A model generated the notes under the pieces. That model saw only the letters and a list, made by a program, of their open reading frames with translations, had not been told where the DNA came from and did not search any database. This document shows positions 60,030 to 64,000 of a stretch of 64,000 bases of DNA, piece by piece (within the stretch, counting starts at the first letter, position 1; the number at the start of each line of letters is the position of its first letter). The stretch spans positions 1 through 64,000 of the forward strand of contig CAZSLO010000022.1 in assembly GCA_964608025.1 (NCBI GenBank). The letters are read 5' to 3'. The position numbers and the translations under genes were made by a program. The stretch is from CAZSLO01 sp964608025. Its GTDB lineage: Bacteria > Chloroflexota > Dehalococcoidia > Lucifugimonadales > CAJWER01.

Positions 60030-60980
60030 ATGCGGGTACTCGTTACTGGTGCCTCAGGCTTTATAGGGCGAAGGGTAGTCATGTCACTCGCTACCAACGG
60101 CCATTCCGTTAGAGCAATGACTAGATCAGAGTGTCCGGCCACATCGTTCAGGGATTGCGAAGTAGAAGTGTTCCAGGCAGATGTGTTAGATCCAGAATCC
60201 CTATCAAAAGCCTGTAGAGACATTGAGGCGGTTATTCATCTTGTAGCCATAATTCGTGAACTCGGTGAATTCACCTTCCAGCGCGTGAATCTGGACGGCA
60301 CGATCAATCTTCTGGATACCGCTAAAGCAGCTGGTGTCCAGCGCTTTGTCATGGCCAGCGCAATAGGGGCATCGTCAGATCCGTCAATCCCCTATCTTTA
60401 CAGCCGGTGGCTGGCCGAACAGGAGGTAATCAACAGCCCAATCCCCGGCACCATATTGCGCTTCTCTGTGGGATTTGGCCAGGGTGATGAATTCTTCAAT
60501 ACACTGGCCGCGCTAACCAAGCTATCACCTTTAGTCCCAATCGCAGGGGACGGCAAGGCTCTCTTCCAGCCTATCGCTGCCGATGATGCTGCGAAATGTT
60601 TGGCTGCATCTATCAAAAACGAAGAGGTTTTGGGAAAAACCATTGAATTAGGTGGACCATCCTATTTCACATATGACCAGATGATCGATACGATCGCTAG
60701 AACTCTCGGGTTGAAAATCGCTAAATTGCATATACCTATCCGGCTATTCGCATTTGTTGCTTCTTTGATGGACATTATCTTGAATAAGCCCCCTGTAACA
60801 ACAGATCAACTCAAAATGCTAGACATCAACAATACCGCTGATGTCTACTCCGTTGAATCGAATTTCGGATTTCGGCCAATGGCTCTTGAAGATAATATCG
60901 GATACATCAAAGAAATCACCTTGATTGACGCTTTAAAAATCAGTATGGGCAATATGCCCTCACAAATCAGAGATCACTGA
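60030..60980 (+). CDS. NAD(P)-binding SDR/NmrA-like protein (complex I NDUFA9-like)
   Basis: Atypical extended SDR: MRVLVTGASGFIGRRVV at the start (TGASGFIG), VIHLVAIIRELGEFTFQRVN, FVMASAIGA with an YLYSRWLAE segment, and IAADDAAKCLAASIKNEEVL near the middle. Length is 316. It resembles NDUFA9-like and NAD-epimerase proteins that bind nucleotide tightly and often act as structural or quinone-linked factors. AGGCGG precedes the ATG. It is first in an operon with folC (four-base gap) and fabF. Confidence 0.8.
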   Translation: MRVLVTGASGFIGRRVVMSLATNGHSVRAMTRSECPATSFRDCEVEVFQADVLDPESLSKACRDIEAVIHLVAIIRELGEFTFQRVNLDGTINLLDTAKAAGVQRFVMASAIGASSDPSIPYLYSRWLAEQEVINSPIPGTILRFSVGFGQGDEFFNTLAALTKLSPLVPIAGDGKALFQPIAADDAAKCLAASIKNEEVLGKTIELGGPSYFTYDQMIDTIARTLGLKIAKLHIPIRLFAFVASLMDIILNKPPVTTDQLKMLDINNTADVYSVESNFGFRPMALEDNIGYIKEITLIDALKISMGNMPSQIRDH

Positions 60981-60984
60981 CAAA

Positions 60985-62412
60985 ATGTCTCGTCACTCTA
61001 ATTTCCACGCATATTCTAATCCCTTGAAAAGTTCGTCTCTTTCTTACAAAGATGCACTTGAAAGGGCCATGGGTTTAGCCGATTTTGAACGTGGCTCCCA
61101 CAGCCCAGGCCATGGGTTCTTCCATCTAGACCGCATTATGCAATTGATGGAACGCGTGGGTGATCCCCATCTGCAAATACCTACAATCCATGTAGCGGGA
61201 ACCAAGGGTAAGGGAAGCACAGCCGCGATGATCACGTCAATATTGGAGTCGGAAGGATATAAAACAGGTTTATACACTTCACCTCATCTTCATTCGGTAA
61301 CAGAGCGCATACGAATGGGGCTTAAGCCCATTACAAAAAACGAGTTCTCCAGCCTAGTTGATCAACTATGGCCTGAAGTAAATCACATCAATAATCATGG
61401 TGAATACGGGAACCTAATGTTTTTCGAATTGATTACAGCAATGGCTTTTCTCCATTTCAAACAAGCTAAAGTTGACTTTCAGGTCATTGAAGTAGGGCTG
61501 GGTGGACGACTTGACGCAACGAATATCGTGCATCCCGAGGTCAGCGTAATCACCCCAATAATGCTCGATCACACTTCAGTGCTTGGAGATACAATCCCTC
61601 TCATCGCTGGAGAGAAAGCTGGCATTATCAAGCCAAAGATCCCTGTAGTGGTCGCGCCACAATCCCATGAAGCAATCCCCGTATTCATAAATGCCGCCAA
61701 AAAAAACCAGTCCCGACTTATTCAGGTAGATGAAACTACAATAATTCGGCCCAAGTACGCAGGGACAGATGGGCAATCATTCGAACTTGATACTCTACAA
61801 AACACTTATGGCCTATGCACACCGCTGCTGGGAGAATACCAACTCCATAATGCAGCTACCGCAGTCATCGCCGTCGAAACTTTGGCTAACAATGACCACT
61901 CTATCTCTAAACAAAGCATCGTCGATGGGATTGCCAACGTTAAATGGCCAGCCCGGATGCAATTCTTACGAATGGGTAGTACCCGAGTATTATTGGATGG
62001 GGCCCACAATCCGGAATCAATCAAGCATCTTGCTATTGCTGTACGCCAATATTTCCAGTTCGATAAATTAATCCTCCTCTTTGGAGCGACCCGCGGCCAC
62101 AGCATGGAAGGGATGTTAAATGAATTATCCAGCTTGTCTCCCCTAGTAGTTGCAGTCCAGTCCAGACACCCCAAGTCCGAAAGCTACAAGACAGTTAGTG
62201 ATGCCACGGGAAATGCAGGACTCAAAATGGGATTCTCATCAAATGACATCGGAGTTGCGACAAGATGGGCACTTGATTTAGCCACTACAAGTGATTTGAT
62301 ACTAGCTACCGGCTCACTATCTGTGCCAGCAGAAGTGATTGAGGAACTTGAGGGCATCGAACCAGAGATGTACCCTAGTATCGTACAATCTGTTACACAA
62401 ACTTCAATTTGA
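60985..62412 (+). CDS. folC: Folylpolyglutamate/dihydrofolate synthase
   Basis: Adds glutamates to folates and makes dihydrofolate from dihydropteroate. Mur-ligase-type P-loop GTKGKGST at 72-79, then TSPHLHSVTERIRM, FELITAMAFLHFKQ, VGLGGRLDATNIV, LDHTSVLGDTIPLIAGEKAG and LLDGAHNPES. Length is 475, within range. The ATG is four bases after the SDR stop. The long N-terminal lead (about 20 residues before LSYKDALERAM) may reflect a slightly early start. Confidence 0.94.
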   Translation: MSRHSNFHAYSNPLKSSSLSYKDALERAMGLADFERGSHSPGHGFFHLDRIMQLMERVGDPHLQIPTIHVAGTKGKGSTAAMITSILESEGYKTGLYTSPHLHSVTERIRMGLKPITKNEFSSLVDQLWPEVNHINNHGEYGNLMFFELITAMAFLHFKQAKVDFQVIEVGLGGRLDATNIVHPEVSVITPIMLDHTSVLGDTIPLIAGEKAGIIKPKIPVVVAPQSHEAIPVFINAAKKNQSRLIQVDETTIIRPKYAGTDGQSFELDTLQNTYGLCTPLLGEYQLHNAATAVIAVETLANNDHSISKQSIVDGIANVKWPARMQFLRMGSTRVLLDGAHNPESIKHLAIAVRQYFQFDKLILLFGATRGHSMEGMLNELSSLSPLVVAVQSRHPKSESYKTVSDATGNAGLKMGFSSNDIGVATRWALDLATTSDLILATGSLSVPAEVIEELEGIEPEMYPSIVQSVTQTSI

Positions 62413-62425
62413 TGAATATCCCGCT

Positions 62426-63682
62426 ATGAAAAAGAACAACCGTAATCATCGCGCAGTGGTTACCGGCCTAGGGGCCGTTACGCCTCTAGGTGAGTCGGCC
62501 GACAAGTTTTGGGAGTCCCTTGTAACTGGAGAATCCGGGATAGCCAATATAACTCTCGCAGACACCACACAATTCCCAAGTAAGATCGCCGGTGAAGTAA
62601 CAAATTTCGACCCGACGACTTATATGGATACTCGAGACGCCCGCCGGATGGCTCGTTTTTCACAACTCGCCGTGGCAGCCGCAGCTCTTGCAATTGAAGA
62701 CGCCGGCCTGAAGATAGAATCTGAAGACCAAGACCGATTAGGCGTTGTCATGGGAAACGGCAATGGGGGATTCCCTGCCACAGAGGACAATGCCCGCTTG
62801 CTAATAAAGAAGGGCGGGATGCGTATGAGTCCCCACTTCATTCCAATGATCCTGCCCAACATGGCCGCCGCGAATGTCAGTCGTGTCTTTGGGCTCAAAG
62901 GTTACACTTCCACAATCATCACTGCGTGTGCTGCTGGCACTCAGGGAATCGGTGAAGCCGCAGAAGTAATCAAGCGTGGCGCCGCCGATGTAGTTCTAGG
63001 AGGTGGATGCGAAGCGGGTATTTGCGAGCTTGGTTTAGGAGGATTCAATATCATCAAGGCTCTTTCGAGATACGAGGGCGACCCTAAGAAAGCAAGCAGT
63101 CCCTTCGATGCCAATCGTGATGGCTTCGTGCCTGCGGAAGGATCAGCACTTCTCGTAATTGAGAGCTTGGAACATGCGCTAGACCGAGGTGCAAATATCA
63201 TCGCAGAGATACTTGGCCAAGGTGTCTCGTCAGACGCCTTTCATGCTGTACAACCAGACGAGGATGGAAGTGGTGCCGCAAGAGCTATCCGGGCGGCAAT
63301 GAGAGACGCTGAAATCACATCCGACGAAGTAGACTACATAAATGCCCATGGCACGGCTACTCCCTTGAACGATCTCGCCGAAACTCTGGGAATTAAGGCG
63401 GCATTTGGAGAACAGGCCTACAAGGTGCCTATAAGTTCTACCAAATCCATGATAGGCCACGCCCTGGGAGGCGCTGGGGCACTAGAGGCCGTTGCGTCAA
63501 TCAAGACCATACTCGAAAACCAGATCCATCCCACTATTAACTACGAGACGCCAGATCCTGAATGTGATCTTGATTACGTGCCCAACAAATCACGCAAGCA
63601 ACCGGTCGATACAGTCATGTCAAACAGCTTTGGGTTTGGTGGCCAAAATGCCTGCCTGATTATCAGGCGCTTTGAAGAATAA
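62426..63682 (+). CDS. fabF: Beta-ketoacyl-ACP synthase II
   Basis: Condensing enzyme of fatty-acid elongation. Catalytic triad in place: Cys168 in ITACAAGTQ, His in NAHGTATPLND, and His in SMIGHALGGAGALEAV. Also RAVVTGLGAVTPLGESADKF at the start and SNSFGFGGQNACLII at the end. The frame opens at 62339 inside folC, but the family's usual beginning (MKKNNRNHRAVVTG) is at the ATG 62426, 13 bases after the folC stop, giving 418 residues. It shares the operon with SDR and folC and lies opposite fabI. Confidence 0.95.
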   Translation: MKKNNRNHRAVVTGLGAVTPLGESADKFWESLVTGESGIANITLADTTQFPSKIAGEVTNFDPTTYMDTRDARRMARFSQLAVAAAALAIEDAGLKIESEDQDRLGVVMGNGNGGFPATEDNARLLIKKGGMRMSPHFIPMILPNMAAANVSRVFGLKGYTSTIITACAAGTQGIGEAAEVIKRGAADVVLGGGCEAGICELGLGGFNIIKALSRYEGDPKKASSPFDANRDGFVPAEGSALLVIESLEHALDRGANIIAEILGQGVSSDAFHAVQPDEDGSGAARAIRAAMRDAEITSDEVDYINAHGTATPLNDLAETLGIKAAFGEQAYKVPISSTKSMIGHALGGAGALEAVASIKTILENQIHPTINYETPDPECDLDYVPNKSRKQPVDTVMSNSFGFGGQNACLIIRRFEE

Positions 63683-63883
63683 TGTCACGCCAGCTTCTCT
63701 AGTTAAAACTGTCCTGTCTCTACACCGAAAATTGTGAAACAGAAATTATTTTGGCGAATATAGAGAGGGCATCTGCAGATTATGTCACTCTAGCTTTAAT
63801 CTTATCTCATAGGGATACATTTCTTTTTATAGCCATATAAATACTGATGCCCTAGCCTCCGAGACTAGTGAATTTTTCTCCGG
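63683..63883. other. Intergenic region at the end of the window
   Basis: About 200 bases, AT-rich, between the convergent fabF and partial Gfo/Idh genes. No clear hairpin terminator and no RNA gene are seen. Confidence 0.5.
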
Positions 63884-64000
63884 TCACACATGAAAAACAT
63901 ATAGGTCTCTATTAGCTACGGGAAGCTGTATCCACGCTCTACCCTGCCTGTAACTCTCTGCAACAGCCAAAAGGGCCTCTGCAACCCTATGACTTGATTC
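63884..64000 (-). CDS. Gfo/Idh/MocA-family oxidoreductase, C-terminal fragment
   Basis: The last 38 codons of a minus-strand gene that continues past the window edge, ending in TGA at 63886-63884. The visible piece reads ESSHRVAEALLAVAESYRQG, then RAWIQLPV. This is the typical C-terminal helix and end of Gfo/Idh/MocA dehydrogenases (a short helix with LAxxESxxxG, then xxLP). The N-terminus and cofactor domain are not in the window, so the call rests on this short signature. Confidence 0.6.
   Translation of the reverse strand, partial: ESSHRVAEALLAVAESYRQGRAWIQLPVANRDLYVFHV

Noticed and set aside
1..64000. Insertion sequences, prophage genes, CRISPR arrays, rRNA, tmRNA or RNase P RNA
   Set aside because: I looked for transposase and integrase motifs, regularly spaced repeats and RNA consensus segments and found none; only two tRNAs are supported.

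Overview
The window reads as one contiguous piece of a bacterial chromosome with moderate G+C, densely packed genes, no insertion sequences, no CRISPR array and no rRNA. The gene content (a fused str-S10 ribosomal operon, several flavin-dependent amine or D-amino-acid dehydrogenases, an N-acyl-D-amino-acid deacylase, a COG4091 dehydrogenase, a core-only MetE-like protein, a BioY biotin importer and a MoxR/DUF58/transglutaminase operon) suggests a free-living, probably aerobic organotroph. It fits Chloroflexota of the SAR202/Dehalococcoidia type. That placement is an inference from gene content and protein flavour, not from a marker-gene tree.

Layout. 1-8400 (minus): rpsL, rpsG, fusA, rpsJ, rplC, rplD, rplW, rplB, rpsS, rplV, rpsC, rplP, rpmC and rpsQ behind one near-consensus promoter, with no tuf gene between fusA and rpsJ. 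8.6-17.3 kb: an esterase fused to a 5'-nucleotidase C-terminal domain, an ECF sigma factor with its DUF5667 partner, a RimI-like acetyltransferase, a TrkH/KtrB potassium channel subunit, a PrkA kinase and a six-helix membrane protein. 17.5-23.8 kb: a 2-oxo-acid (pyruvate or acetoin type) dehydrogenase whose E1-beta/E2 genes and E1-alpha gene lie 3 kb apart, with a beta-propeller gene and an opposite-strand TIM-barrel gene between them. 24-29.6 kb and 34.6-37.4 kb: catabolic genes, including a medium-chain dehydrogenase, a Gfo/Idh/MocA dehydrogenase, a DadA-like oxidase facing a D-aminoacylase, a COG4091 protein and a SoxB-like oxidase. Mfd lies between these two groups.

37.6-47.2 kb: an RRM-type RNA-binding protein with a strong terminator, tRNA-Gly(CCC), the MetE-like protein, a 62-residue twin-arginine-signal protein, BioY, two thioredoxin-fold lipoproteins, an HTH-TPR protein, an HdrD-like membrane iron-sulfur reductase and a UbiA-family prenyltransferase. 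47.6-56.8 kb: DnaE, then the moxR-DUF58-tgpA operon, which ends with an overlapping methylguanine methyltransferase gene. The transglutaminase core there carries Ser where Cys is expected. 57.3-64 kb: tRNA-Pro(UGG), an NHL propeller protein, and two divergent lipid/folate units: fabI with a small partner on the left, and SDR-folC-fabF on the right. Their facing -35 boxes form an inverted repeat. The right edge cuts a Gfo/Idh/MocA gene.

Promoters are readable at several places. Vegetative -35/-10 pairs precede rpsL, fabI, ubiA and both tRNAs. A repeated extended -10 box (TGCTAYAAT) precedes four other genes. Several start calls were moved to internal codons because of ribosome-binding sites or overlaps; the reason is given in each entry. 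No wholly new system is evident. The best leads are the esterase/5'-nucleotidase fusion, the Cys-to-Ser transglutaminase, the mini twin-arginine protein, the operator-like palindromes and the unexplained GC-rich hairpin region at 19.9-20.2 kb.
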